A stretch of 22,752 nt of DNA from JAKOQB01 sp036824465 (GTDB taxonomy: Bacteria > Pseudomonadota > Gammaproteobacteria > Burkholderiales > Burkholderiaceae_F). Shown in pieces: positions 1-8,282 of this stretch (positions are counted from its first letter, which is position 1; each line of letters begins with the position of its first letter). Location of the stretch: NCBI GenBank assembly GCA_036824465.1, contig DAITAC010000069.1, positions 1 to 22,752 of the forward strand, written 5' to 3'. The notes beneath the pieces were generated by a model. The model had not been told where the DNA came from, did no database searches, and was given only the letters and a program-made list of their open reading frames with translations. Made by a program: the position numbers and the translations under genes.

Positions 1-702
1 ACCGATGTGTGGAAGGACATCAAGCACGGCTTTGCGCAAGGGTTCTCCGGCGCGTCGGTGCGTGGCTCCGGAAACCAGGCCGAGGAAACACGAACTCTCT
101 CCGACTACTCAACAATTGAAGTCAAGGCACCGGTTGGCGTAGTGCTGAAGGCTGGCAGTACTGAGCGCGTGACCGTGTCGGCAGACGACAACATCCTGCC
201 GCTGATCGAGACGAAGGTCATCGACGGGCGGCTTGAGATCGCAACCAAAAGGGGCGTGTCATTCTCGACCCGGCATCCGATCAAGGCCACTGTCGAATTC
301 AGGCAGCTCAACGCGATCCGCATCAAGGGCTCGGGCGACGTGCGCGCAGACGTGATCAAGACGCCAGTGCTGGAGATCGTGATCGGCGGTTCCGGCGACG
401 TTACGATCGATCGCGTCGATGTTGACGCGCTTGCCGTGTCCGTGGCGGGTAGCGGCGATGTCACTGCGCGCGGCCGCGCCACCAGCGTGGGCGTCGTCGT
501 CGAAGGCTCGGGCGACGTCGACGTTGCCGGGGTCGAGGCGAAGCAGGCGGCGATCAAGGTTCGCGGCAGCGGCGACGTAAAGGTCAACGCCGCAGAAAGA
601 CTCGAGGTCGATATTGCCGGCTCCGGAGATGTGCGCTATCGCGGTTTGCCGCAGGTCAACAAAAGGGTACGTGGCTCAGGGTCGGTTGCGCCGCTGAAGT
701 AG
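1..702 (+). CDS. DUF2807 (putative auto-transporter adhesin head GIN domain) protein, 5' end outside window
   Basis: The frame is open from the first base to the TAG at 700-702, so the N-terminus, probably with a signal peptide, lies upstream; the GTG at 7 is only the first possible start inside the window. The N-terminal part carries the usual DUF2807 opening, GSGN followed by TIEVKAPVGVVLKAG and a SADDNILPLIET block. The rest is a repeat of strands closed by GSGDV, with glycines at codons beginning 328, 388, 448, 505, 565 and 619 and a final GSGSV at 673, spaced 18-20 residues. This fits stacked right-handed beta-helix rungs. DUF2807 proteins are usually exported and their function is poorly defined; adhesion is only suggested by the family name. 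The family call is firm; location and role are inference. Confidence 0.85.
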   Translation, partial: TDVWKDIKHGFAQGFSGASVRGSGNQAEETRTLSDYSTIEVKAPVGVVLKAGSTERVTVSADDNILPLIETKVIDGRLEIATKRGVSFSTRHPIKATVEFRQLNAIRIKGSGDVRADVIKTPVLEIVIGGSGDVTIDRVDVDALAVSVAGSGDVTARGRATSVGVVVEGSGDVDVAGVEAKQAAIKVRGSGDVKVNAAERLEVDIAGSGDVRYRGLPQVNKRVRGSGSVAPLK

Positions 703-749
703 GAACAGAATTATGGTTCGCGCAGGCGATATCCGTGGCGCGCGGACCT

Positions 750-2462
750 ATGACCCCGAAGACAAATCGTCCCTGGCTTCGCTTCTACGGCGCGGTGCCC
801 CAGGGCCTCGGCTACCCGCCGGTCACGCTGTACGCAGCCGTCGCCACCACGGCGCACAAGACCCCAGACGCGATCGCGTGGGACTTTTTCGGCACCACCT
901 CGGCCTATTGCGATCTGCTCGCTTCAATCGATGCCTGCGCCAATGCCCTGGCGTCGCTCGGGCTCAGCGAGGGGGATCGGCTGCTGATCTCGATGCCGAC
1001 CGCACCGGCCGGCATCATCGCTTTCTACGCGGCGAACAAGATCGGCGTCGTGACGGCGCTGATTCATCCGCTGTCCACCGCGCCGGAGATCGAGCACTAC
1101 CTGAACGCGAGCGGCGCGCGCATCGCACTGACGCTCGACGCTTTCTACGGCGTGTTTGCGTCGCTGAAGCCGCACCAGCCCCTTGAACGCATCATCCTCT
1201 GCCGCATCGGTGACTACCTGACGCCGCTGAAGCGCTTCGGATTCTGGCTGACCAAGGGACGCAAGATCGCCGCGGTGCCGAACGACCCGCGTGTGCGCTG
1301 GTGGTCCGGACTGATGACGGCCGCGCATCCGGCAGCGATGCCAGCGAAGACCGGCACCGATGACCCCGCTGCAATCCTGTTCTCCGGCGGTACCACGGGC
1401 ACGCCGAAGGGCATCGTGCTGTCCAACCGCAATCTCATTGCTGAGGGCATGCAGGCCGCGGCGTGGGCCGGCATGGGAGCGGGCGATTCGATCCTCGCCA
1501 TTCTGCCGATCTTTCACGGCTTCGGTCTTGGCGTGTGCGTCAACGCCGCGTTCATGGCCGGCGGCAAGTCGATCCTGGTGCCGCAGTTTTCGGCCGAGAT
1601 CGTCGCCAAGCTCTTGCGCACCGCACGCCCAAATCTGCTCGTTGGCGTGCCAACGCTGTATGACGCGCTGTCGAAGGATCCATCACTCGCCAAAGCGGAT
1701 TTGTCTTGCCTGCGCGCCTGTTTCTCCGGGGCCGACACGTTGCCGCGGCCGGTCAAGGAGCGCTTCGAACAACTCGTCGCCGCGCATGGCGGCAAGGTGC
1801 GACTGCTCGAAGGCTATGGACTCACTGAAGCGGTGACTGCGATCATGGCGATGCCGTTGACCGAGTACCGCGAAGGCTCGATCGGCATTCCGTTTCCCGA
1901 CATGGACGCAACGATCTGCAAACTTGGCACGAACGAGGAACTCCCTCCCGGCGAGGAAGGCGAAATCTGCGTGGCCGGCCCGGCGGTGATGCTCGGCTAC
2001 CTCGACGATCCTGAGGCCACCGCACAGACGCTGCAGATACATGCCGACGGCCGCACCTGGCTGCACACCGGCGATCTTGGCAAGCGCGACGAAGACGGTT
2101 TCTTCTACTTCACCGTGCGCGCCAAGCGCATGATCAAGTCATCCGGCTTCAACGTTTATCCGGCACAGGTCGAAAGTGTGCTGTATCAGCATCCGCTGGT
2201 GGCCGAGGCGTGCGTGATTGGCGTTCCCGACGAAGCGCAGGTCGAGCGGGTGAAGGCCGTTGTCGTGCTGAAGGACCCGGCGCGGGAGACCGACGCGACC
2301 GCGCAGGCGCTGATTGATTTCTGCCGCGAGCGGCTGATCAAGTGGTCATGCCCGCGCGAAGTCGAGTTCCGGCGCGAGCTGCCCAAGACCCGCGTCGGCA
2401 AGATCGACTTCAAGGTCCTGGTGGCCGAGCACGCGGCTCATCAGCCAGACGCGCACGCATGA
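750..2462 (+). CDS. Acyl-CoA synthetase (AMP-forming, ANL superfamily)
   Basis: 570-residue adenylate-forming ligase that should activate a carboxylic acid to its CoA thioester via an acyl-adenylate. The P-loop-like motif FSGGTTGTPKG lies at residues 211-221, followed by LLEGYGLTEA, the LHTGDLG motif with the ribose-binding Asp, the hinge region RAKRMIKSSGFNVYPAQVE, and near the C-terminus PKTRVGKIDF with the catalytic lysine at about residue 551. All catalytic elements are present. The general type resembles medium/long-chain fatty-acid or aryl-acid ligases; the substrate cannot be read from sequence. An in-frame GTG at 735 is an alternative start; ATG 750 is preferred because neither has a clear Shine-Dalgarno sequence and 750 puts the conserved part nearer the N-terminus. 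The stop TGA overlaps the next gene's ATG, so the two are almost certainly co-translated. Confidence 0.93.
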   Translation: MTPKTNRPWLRFYGAVPQGLGYPPVTLYAAVATTAHKTPDAIAWDFFGTTSAYCDLLASIDACANALASLGLSEGDRLLISMPTAPAGIIAFYAANKIGVVTALIHPLSTAPEIEHYLNASGARIALTLDAFYGVFASLKPHQPLERIILCRIGDYLTPLKRFGFWLTKGRKIAAVPNDPRVRWWSGLMTAAHPAAMPAKTGTDDPAAILFSGGTTGTPKGIVLSNRNLIAEGMQAAAWAGMGAGDSILAILPIFHGFGLGVCVNAAFMAGGKSILVPQFSAEIVAKLLRTARPNLLVGVPTLYDALSKDPSLAKADLSCLRACFSGADTLPRPVKERFEQLVAAHGGKVRLLEGYGLTEAVTAIMAMPLTEYREGSIGIPFPDMDATICKLGTNEELPPGEEGEICVAGPAVMLGYLDDPEATAQTLQIHADGRTWLHTGDLGKRDEDGFFYFTVRAKRMIKSSGFNVYPAQVESVLYQHPLVAEACVIGVPDEAQVERVKAVVVLKDPARETDATAQALIDFCRERLIKWSCPREVEFRRELPKTRVGKIDFKVLVAEHAAHQPDAHA

Positions 2463-4186
2463 ATGGCGGTGATCGCGTCGGCACGGTGCTGCGCGCGCAT
2501 GGCGTGCCGTTTCTCTTCACGCTGTGCGGCGGCCACATCTCGCCGATCCTGATCGCCGCCAAGGCGCGCGGCATTCGCGTCGTCGACACACGCGACGAGG
2601 CGACTGCCGTCTTCGCGGCGGATGCGGTCGCGCGCCTGACGGGCGCGCCCGGTGTCGTGGCAGTGACCGCCGGCCCTGGACTCACGAACACGATCACCGC
2701 GCTGAAGAATGCGCAACTCGCGCAAAGCCCGGTGGTCCTGATCGGCGGTGCGGCGCCGACCGCGCTGCAGGGGCGCGGCGCGCTGCAGGACATCGACCAG
2801 AAACCGCTGGTGGCGCCGCACGTGAAACTGGTAAGGCAAGTCAAGCGCGTGCGCGACCTCGACACCGCGGTCGAAGAGGCGCTCACCGTCGCGGCCAGCG
2901 GTGTGCCGGGCCCGGCGTATGTCGAATGCGCGATCGACCTGCTGTATGACGAGGCGATGATCCGGCAGTGGTACGCGGATGCTGCCGGCAAGGGCACATC
3001 CGTTGGCGACCGGCTGCTGCGGTGGTACCTGAACCGGCACGCGAACCGGATGTTCGCGGGCGGCGGCGAAATGTCGGCGCCGGAGGTCGCGCAAGTTGCC
3101 GCGCCGCATGCCGCGGGCGGCGACATCGAACGCGCGGCCGACACGCTGGCGCGCGCACAGCGCCCGCTGCTGGTCATCGGTAGCCAGGCGCTGCTGGTCG
3201 CAGACCAGGCGCGGGCGATTGCCGATGCGGTCACTCAGCTCGGCATCCCCGTATATCTGTCGGGTATGGCGCGCGGCCTGCTCGGGCGCGATCATCCGCT
3301 GCAGATGCGGCATGCACGGCGCAGCGCGTTACGCGAAGCGGACTGCGTGCTGCTGGCCGGTGTGCCGTGCGACTTCCGGCTCGACTACGGGCGGCACGTG
3401 CGCAGATCCGCGACGCTGATCGCGGCGAATCGAAGTCCGAAGGACGCGCGGATGAATCGCAAGCCGACGATTGCCGCGATCGGCGATGCCGGGCTGACGC
3501 TGCTCTCGCTCGCGCAGCGCATCGGCGATCAGGCGCGCCGGGCGGGTTGGATCGCGCAACTGCGCGCCCGCGACGATGCACGCGAGCGCGAGATCGATGC
3601 GCAGGCAGGCGCCTCCGGCGAATACGTCAACCCGATCGCGTTCTTCCGCGCGCTTGACCGCGCGGCTGGAGACAACGCGGTGATGGTGGCCGACGGCGGC
3701 GACTTCGTTGCCACTGCCTCCTATGTCGTTCGCCCGCGCGGACCGCTCGCGTGGCTCGATCCCGGTGCGTTCGGCACGCTCGGCGTCGGCGCTGGCTTCG
3801 CGCTCGGCGCGAAACTCGTGCGGCCGGATTCGGAGGTGTGGCTGATCTGGGGCGACGGGGCAAGCGGCTACGGCCTGGCCGAATTCGACAGCTTCGTGCG
3901 TCACGGCGTGCCGGTGATCGCGGTGGTCGGCAACGACGCGAGCTGGTCGCAGATCGCGCGCGAACAGGTCAAGCTGCTGCATGACGATGTCGGCACCGTG
4001 CTTGCGCGCAGCAACTATCACGAAGTGGTGCAGGGCTTTGGCGCGGCCGGGCTTGTGGTGAAGAAGACCGCCGACGCTCCGTCGGCGTTGCAGCAGGCAC
4101 GCGAAATCGCGCGTGGCGGCCGACCGGTTCTCGTCAACGTCTGGCTCGACAGGACCGATTTCCGCGAGGGATCGATCTCGATGTGA
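2459..4186 (+). CDS. Thiamine-diphosphate lyase of the ILVBL / 2-hydroxyacyl-CoA lyase 2 type
   Basis: 575-residue ThDP-dependent enzyme of the acetolactate synthase/oxalyl-CoA decarboxylase superfamily. Features seen: GGHISP at residues 24-29; DTRDEATAVFAADA with the cofactor-activating Glu47; GPGLTNTITALKNAQ; a central domain with GSQALL and SGMARGLLGRDHP; and the ThDP/Mg site starting with GDG at 465-467 and ending at Asn492. From memory, GGHISP, VTAGPGLTNT, GMARGLLGR, FGTLGVGAGFALGAKL and RTDFR-GSI match vertebrate ILVBL (HACL2), which cleaves 2-hydroxyacyl-CoA to an aldehyde and formyl-CoA. The ATG overlaps the ligase stop (ATGA), so the ligase may supply an acyl-CoA substrate. It is annotated as acetolactate synthase-like in many genomes, but no regulatory subunit or ilvC lies beside it. 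Exact substrate is inferred. Confidence 0.88.
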   Translation: MNGGDRVGTVLRAHGVPFLFTLCGGHISPILIAAKARGIRVVDTRDEATAVFAADAVARLTGAPGVVAVTAGPGLTNTITALKNAQLAQSPVVLIGGAAPTALQGRGALQDIDQKPLVAPHVKLVRQVKRVRDLDTAVEEALTVAASGVPGPAYVECAIDLLYDEAMIRQWYADAAGKGTSVGDRLLRWYLNRHANRMFAGGGEMSAPEVAQVAAPHAAGGDIERAADTLARAQRPLLVIGSQALLVADQARAIADAVTQLGIPVYLSGMARGLLGRDHPLQMRHARRSALREADCVLLAGVPCDFRLDYGRHVRRSATLIAANRSPKDARMNRKPTIAAIGDAGLTLLSLAQRIGDQARRAGWIAQLRARDDAREREIDAQAGASGEYVNPIAFFRALDRAAGDNAVMVADGGDFVATASYVVRPRGPLAWLDPGAFGTLGVGAGFALGAKLVRPDSEVWLIWGDGASGYGLAEFDSFVRHGVPVIAVVGNDASWSQIAREQVKLLHDDVGTVLARSNYHEVVQGFGAAGLVVKKTADAPSALQQAREIARGGRPVLVNVWLDRTDFREGSISM

Positions 4187-4236
4187 CGGTGACCATCCGG
4201 GCCGGCTGTCCACGCTAAACCAAAGAGATGGTCCGT

Positions 4237-4265
4237 TTGCATGGCTTATTTTCGCTTCAGACAAT
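4237..4265 (+). promoter_or_regulatory. Possible sigma-70 promoter for the diguanylate cyclase gene
   Basis: TTGCAT (4237-4242) and GACAAT (4260-4265) are separated by exactly 17 bases, each matching consensus at four of six positions. They lie about 55 bases before the ATG at 4319, in the 132-base gap after the lyase gene. Weak, by-eye assignment. Confidence 0.3.
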
Positions 4266-4318
4266 GAGCGCCCGAGCCGTAAGCTATTGAAAGTTACGTC
4301 AAATATGGGGCTCACCCA

Positions 4319-5284
4319 ATGCTCAAGCCGGCTATTCCCGTCAACGAGGCAACGCGGATCGACACCCTGCGGTCGCTGAATATCCTCGACACATCACCTG
4401 AGGAGCGGTTCGATCGCCTGACGAGACTCGCCAAGCGGCTGTTCGGGGTGCCGATCGCATTGATCAGCCTGGTGGATGCCGATCGGCAGTGGTTCAAGTC
4501 GTGCCAGGGGTTGAGCGCCAGCGAGACGCCACGCGACGTCTCCTTCTGTGGCCACGCGATCCTCAGCGACGAGATTCTGTTGGTGCCCGATGCCTTGCTT
4601 GATGAGCGGTTTCACGACAACCCGCTGGTTGTCGGCGATCCGAAAATCCGCTTCTATGCCGGTTGCCCTTTGATGGTGCCCAACGGCAGCAAGCTCGGCA
4701 CCCTGTGCCTGATCGATCAGGAGCCGCGCGAGCTTGACGAGGACGACCGCAGGCTGCTGCGGGACCTCGCTCGCATGGCCGAGCAGGAGATCGCGGCGGT
4801 GCAGCTGGCGACGATGGATGAGCTGACGCTGCTGTCGAACCGGCGCGGCTTCCAGGCGCTGGGACAGCATGCGCTCAGCCTGTGCGCCCGGTTGGGCAGG
4901 CCCGCGTCCATGTTCTTCTTCGACCTCGACGGCTTCAAGGCGATCAATGACCAGTTCGGCCACGCCGAAGGCGACCGCGCCCTGGTGAGTTTCGGGTCGC
5001 TGTTGATGAACACTTTTCGTGATTCAGATGTCGTCGGCAGACTCGGAGGTGATGAGTTTGTCGTTCTGATGACGAACTGTTCGGAAGCCGAAAGTGTCCT
5101 CGCGCAGCAGCGCGTACAGCACGCGGTCGACGAACACAACCAGACCACTCAGCGTGGTTACGACATCCGATTCAGCGTCGGCACGGTTGCCTATGACCCG
5201 ATCCGCCACCGCTCAATCGACGCCCTGCTGGGAGATGCCGACGCCTTGATGTATGAACGCAAGCGAGTGAAGCGCGCTGCGTGA
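4319..5284 (+). CDS. GAF-domain diguanylate cyclase (GGDEF)
   Basis: 321-residue cytosolic signalling protein that should make cyclic di-GMP from two GTP. Residues about 20-165 form a GAF sensor domain of the type that begins with ATRIDTLRSLNILDT and contains a conserved SFCGHAI segment and FYAGCPL. Residues about 170-320 form the GGDEF domain: the DELTLLSNRRGF entry motif, FFFDLDGFKAIND, and the intact active-site GGDEF at 243-247. RDSD at 234-237, five residues upstream, is a complete allosteric I-site (RxxD), so product inhibition by c-di-GMP is expected. There is no transmembrane segment and no EAL domain. The gene stands alone, with a possible promoter in the preceding gap. The GAF ligand is unknown. 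Confidence 0.93.
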   Translation: MLKPAIPVNEATRIDTLRSLNILDTSPEERFDRLTRLAKRLFGVPIALISLVDADRQWFKSCQGLSASETPRDVSFCGHAILSDEILLVPDALLDERFHDNPLVVGDPKIRFYAGCPLMVPNGSKLGTLCLIDQEPRELDEDDRRLLRDLARMAEQEIAAVQLATMDELTLLSNRRGFQALGQHALSLCARLGRPASMFFFDLDGFKAINDQFGHAEGDRALVSFGSLLMNTFRDSDVVGRLGGDEFVVLMTNCSEAESVLAQQRVQHAVDEHNQTTQRGYDIRFSVGTVAYDPIRHRSIDALLGDADALMYERKRVKRAA

Positions 5285-5396
5285 TTTGCACGCGGCGTTG
5301 CCACGTCGTCATATCAGTCAAATCCGGCTCGCTTGCGCTGGGATGGGTTCCAGCCATCAAATTCCCGCATTGGTTCGTGCGCGTCGTCGATTGCGT

Positions 5397-5834
5397 TCAG
5401 CCGCCGGCGGGTCTGTCGTTCCAGAAGCGCTCCATTGCGATGTAGGCGTAGGACGCTGACCAGCCGATCAGCAATAGGCCGTTTAGCGCCTCAACGCCCG
5501 CAAGCAGCCGGATCGGGCCCACAGGAATGACATCGCCAAAACCAAGCGACGAATATGTTTCGGCCGAAAAGTACATCGCGTTGAGAAGCGAAGACCCTCC
5601 GGGGCCGGAGAGACTGCCGATTCCGAAAGTGCCCACGAGGAAATACAGCGCCAGGCCATAGACGGCGATCTCGAGCGAATGTGCGACAAAGGCGGCGAAC
5701 ATCACCACAAGAAGCTTCGTGCGCGCCGGAATGCCCAGCGCCGGAAGTTTCAAGGTCAAACCGCGAAGCACCTCGTAGTGAATCAGTGTGGTCAGTGCGA
5801 TGAGCGAGACGCACAAGAATGCGACGAGAAACAT
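5397..5834 (-). CDS. Small ion channel protein (Ion_trans_2 family, probable K+ channel)
   Basis: 145 residues from the ATG at 5834 (an in-frame TTG at 5849 would add five; neither has a convincing ribosome binding site). Hydrophobic segments lie at about residues 1-20, 42-68 and 105-132. Between the last two is a pore loop, AMYFSAETYSSLGFGDVIP, whose SLGFGD at 96-101 takes the place of the potassium selectivity filter TVGYGD. This is the pore-domain layout of two-TM K+ channels with an extra N-terminal helix; no RCK/TrkA-N regulatory domain is attached. Substitutions at the Val and Tyr positions leave selectivity uncertain. It faces the cyclase gene convergently and stands alone. Confidence 0.8.
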   Translation of the reverse strand: MFLVAFLCVSLIALTTLIHYEVLRGLTLKLPALGIPARTKLLVVMFAAFVAHSLEIAVYGLALYFLVGTFGIGSLSGPGGSSLLNAMYFSAETYSSLGFGDVIPVGPIRLLAGVEALNGLLLIGWSASYAYIAMERFWNDRPAGG

Positions 5835-5900
5835 GGGAGACCCGGTCAAGTCGAGATGCGCATGATGCCTACTTCCACCCCGTTCTGCGCACTGTTGGCT

Positions 5901-5951
5901 TGAGTCAGCAGAATCCGTCGCGTCGTCTGTCGCCGACGATGGGCTGACTCA
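5901..5951. repeat. Inverted repeat downstream of glcF
   Basis: TGAGTCAGC (5901-5909) is exactly complementary in reverse to GCTGACTCA (5943-5951), with a 33-base middle that holds a second small inverted repeat, TCGTC (5923-5927)/GACGA (5935-5939). It lies 23 bases past the glcF stop and before the channel gene. It could be a transcript-end structure or a protein site; there is no T-tract. Confidence 0.35.
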
Positions 5952-5974
5952 TGGCATTGGCGTGCCACACGTTC

Positions 5975-7201
5975 TCAGTGCGCTCGCATCCGGGCATCCA
6001 GCCACTCGATCCAGTGCGCGACCGGCGTCTCGGTGCCGCTCTGCAGGTGCGTGATGCACCCGATGTTGGCGGACAGGATCATGTCCGGTCCTGGCTGCTG
6101 CAGGTTGCCAAGTTTGCGGTCGCGTAGCTGCATTGACAGTTCCGGCTGCAGGATCGAATAGGTGCCGGCGGAGCCGCAGCACAGATGCGGCTCGCTGAAC
6201 GGCAGCACCTCGGCACCGAGTTCGGCGAGCAGCGCCTCGACCATGCCGCGAATCTGTTGGGCATGCTGCAGCGTGCAGGGCGGGTGAAACGTCACGCGCG
6301 ACTCATTCCGGATCACAACCTTGTTCCTGTTCTCGGCAATCAACGCCGGCAGCAGTTCCGCGACGTCTCTGGTCAGTTCGCTGGCACGCTGCGCCTTCTG
6401 TGCGTAAGCGGTATCGAATCGGAGCATGTGGCCGTACTCCCTGACCTGCGCGCCGCAGCCACTGGCATTCATCACGATCGCCTCGCAGCCGTCCTCGATG
6501 TGCGGCCACCAGACGTCGATGTTCCGGCGCGCATCGGCCAGGCCGCCGTCGTGGTCGTTCAGGTGGTAGCGGATCGCGCCACAGCAGCCGGCGGCCTTCG
6601 GTATGACGAGTTCGACGCCGAGCGCATCAAACACGCGCGCGGTCGCGGCGTTGATGTTGGGCAGCATGGCCGGCTGCACACAGCCGGCGAGCAGCAGCAT
6701 CTTGCGCGCGTGGGCGCGCCTCGGCCAGGTGCCGGCATCCTGTTTCGCCGGCACTTTCTTCTTCAGCGCGGCCGGCAGCAGCGGGCGCATCAGTTGACCG
6801 AGCTTCATCGCCGGCGCAAAAAGAGGGCTCGGCAAACCTTCCTTCAGCGCAGCGCGCACGAGCGACTGCCCAATCGGGCGACCGACCTGGTCTTCAACCA
6901 CCTTGCGGCCGATGTCGAGCAGCCGCCCATACTGCACGCCGGACGGGCACGTGGTCTCGCAGTTGCGGCAGGTGAGACAGCGGTCCAGATGCAGTTGCGT
7001 CTTCTCGGTCGGCTTCTCGCCTTCGAGCGCCTGCTTGATCAGGTAAATGCGGCCGCGCGGACCGTCGAGTTCATCGCCGAGCAGCTGATAGGTCGGGCAG
7101 GTCGCAGTGCAGAAACCGCAGTGCACGCACTTGCCGAGAATCTCCGCTGCTTCTGCGCCCTCCGGCGTGTGCCTGATGAATTCGGCGAGATTGGTCTGCA
7201 C
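5975..7201 (-). CDS. glcF: Glycolate oxidase/dehydrogenase iron-sulfur subunit GlcF
   Basis: 408-residue Fe-S subunit of the membrane-associated glycolate dehydrogenase. Two 4Fe-4S ferredoxin motifs are intact: CVHCGFCTATCP (Cys25, 28, 31, 35) and CLTCRNCETTCP (Cys75, 78, 81, 85). Two CCG domains follow, with AGCVQP...AAGCCGAIRYH in the first and PPCTLQHAQQ...LCCGSAGTY in the second. These domains carry electrons from the GlcD/GlcE flavins towards a quinone or cytochrome. The start is GTG at 7201; glcE ends one base before it (TGA-C-GTG), so translation is coupled. Length and order match glcDEF of Escherichia coli. Confidence 0.96.
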   Translation of the reverse strand: MQTNLAEFIRHTPEGAEAAEILGKCVHCGFCTATCPTYQLLGDELDGPRGRIYLIKQALEGEKPTEKTQLHLDRCLTCRNCETTCPSGVQYGRLLDIGRKVVEDQVGRPIGQSLVRAALKEGLPSPLFAPAMKLGQLMRPLLPAALKKKVPAKQDAGTWPRRAHARKMLLLAGCVQPAMLPNINAATARVFDALGVELVIPKAAGCCGAIRYHLNDHDGGLADARRNIDVWWPHIEDGCEAIVMNASGCGAQVREYGHMLRFDTAYAQKAQRASELTRDVAELLPALIAENRNKVVIRNESRVTFHPPCTLQHAQQIRGMVEALLAELGAEVLPFSEPHLCCGSAGTYSILQPELSMQLRDRKLGNLQQPGPDMILSANIGCITHLQSGTETPVAHWIEWLDARMRAH

Positions 7202-7202
7202 G

Positions 7203-8282
7203 TCAGAAATCCGCGTACATGCGGCCCGGATTGAAGATGCCGGACGGATCGAACTCGGCTTTCAGGCGCCTGTGGATTGCGCCAATCGGCGGCGCAAGCG
7301 GCGTGAAGGCGCCGGCCGTGCGCGCATTTTCATCGGTGGCGCCGCGGAACAGCGTTGCGTGGCCGCCAAGCGCCAGGGCGTGCTTGCGGAGTTCATGCGC
7401 GGGAAGCGTGGATCGCAGCCAGCGCTGTGCGCCGCCCCATTCAATCAGCTGGTCGCCCGCGCCCGCGACTGGCTCCGCCGTCGACGGCAGGCTCAGGCGC
7501 CATAACGGCGCATTGACCACGAAAAATGAATCAACGTGCTCGCGAATGCCACGCCAGTACGACAGAGCCTGCGCTTCCTCGACGTGTTCGCCGCCGAGTT
7601 TCATGCGCGCGGCGTCGATCGCGGCACGCGCCCCGGACAGCCTTACGTTGAGCGTGCCGCCGCGCCACGCGGTGGCTGAGATCGGCAGCGGCTGCCCGGC
7701 CCATTCGTTCATGCGCGTCAATGCGGTCGATTCATTCATCTCGAAACGCAGCGTGGTTTCCGCCGGCGGTTTCGGCAGCACCTTGATTGACGCTTCCAGA
7801 ATCACGCCGAGCGTGCCAAGGCTGCCGGCGAGCAGCCGCGACACGTCATAGCCCGCGACGTTCTTCATCACGGTGCCACCGAACGACAGCACCTCGGCCT
7901 TGCCGGTCAGGAGTTTCGTTCCGAGCACGAAGTCGCGGACAGCGCCCGCGGTAGCGCGGCGCGGCCCCGACAGTCCCGCCGCGACACAGCCGCCGACGGT
8001 TGCGCCCGCACCGAAGTGCGGTGGCTCGAACGCGAGCATCTGTCCCTGCGCATCGAGTGCAGCCTCAAGTTCAGCCAGCGGTGTGCCGCAGCGCGCCGTG
8101 ATCACGAGCTCGGTTGGCTCGTGCGCGACGATGCCGGCGTATCTGCGTGGGTCGAGCAGTTCGCCTTTCACTGCATTGCCGTAGAAATCCTTGGTGCCGC
8201 CAGCGCGGATCGCGAGCGGCATCTTGGCCGCCGCCGCCGTCCGCACCTGTTCCTGCAGTGCTGCGAGCGAAGCGTCCTGCAC
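7203..8282 (-). CDS. glcE: Glycolate oxidase/dehydrogenase FAD-binding subunit GlcE
   Basis: 359-residue FAD-binding subunit. The PCMH-type FAD domain shows PLAIRAGGTKDFYG near the N-terminus, FGAGATVGGCVAAGLSGPRR in the middle, and VMKNVAGYDVSRLLAGSLGTLGVI, a conserved segment of this subunit. The C-terminus ends DPSGIFNPGRMYADF. It lacks the long C-terminal oxidase cap with the GEHGVG motif seen in GlcD, as usual for GlcE. The frame is open further upstream, but GTG at 8282 is the likely start because its first base is the last base of the glcD stop (TAGTG) and the product then has the family length. Confidence 0.94.
   Translation of the reverse strand: MQDASLAALQEQVRTAAAAKMPLAIRAGGTKDFYGNAVKGELLDPRRYAGIVAHEPTELVITARCGTPLAELEAALDAQGQMLAFEPPHFGAGATVGGCVAAGLSGPRRATAGAVRDFVLGTKLLTGKAEVLSFGGTVMKNVAGYDVSRLLAGSLGTLGVILEASIKVLPKPPAETTLRFEMNESTALTRMNEWAGQPLPISATAWRGGTLNVRLSGARAAIDAARMKLGGEHVEEAQALSYWRGIREHVDSFFVVNAPLWRLSLPSTAEPVAGAGDQLIEWGGAQRWLRSTLPAHELRKHALALGGHATLFRGATDENARTAGAFTPLAPPIGAIHRRLKAEFDPSGIFNPGRMYADF

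Noticed and set aside
328..690. DNA repeat array in the first gene
   Set aside because: Only the encoded GSGDV is repeated; the codons and the intervening bases vary and spacing is not constant.
2459..4186. Acetolactate synthase large subunit (ilvB)
   Set aside because: No small subunit or other branched-chain gene is adjacent, and the motifs match the ILVBL/HACL2 pattern better.
3329..4315. 328-codon open frame on the - strand opposite the ThDP lyase
   Set aside because: Antisense shadow; the lyase has conserved motifs throughout this region.
6185..7234. 349-codon open frame on the + strand opposite glcF
   Set aside because: It is the antisense shadow of glcF in a G+C-rich genome; the translation is Arg/His/Leu-rich with no family motif, while glcF has complete cysteine motifs.
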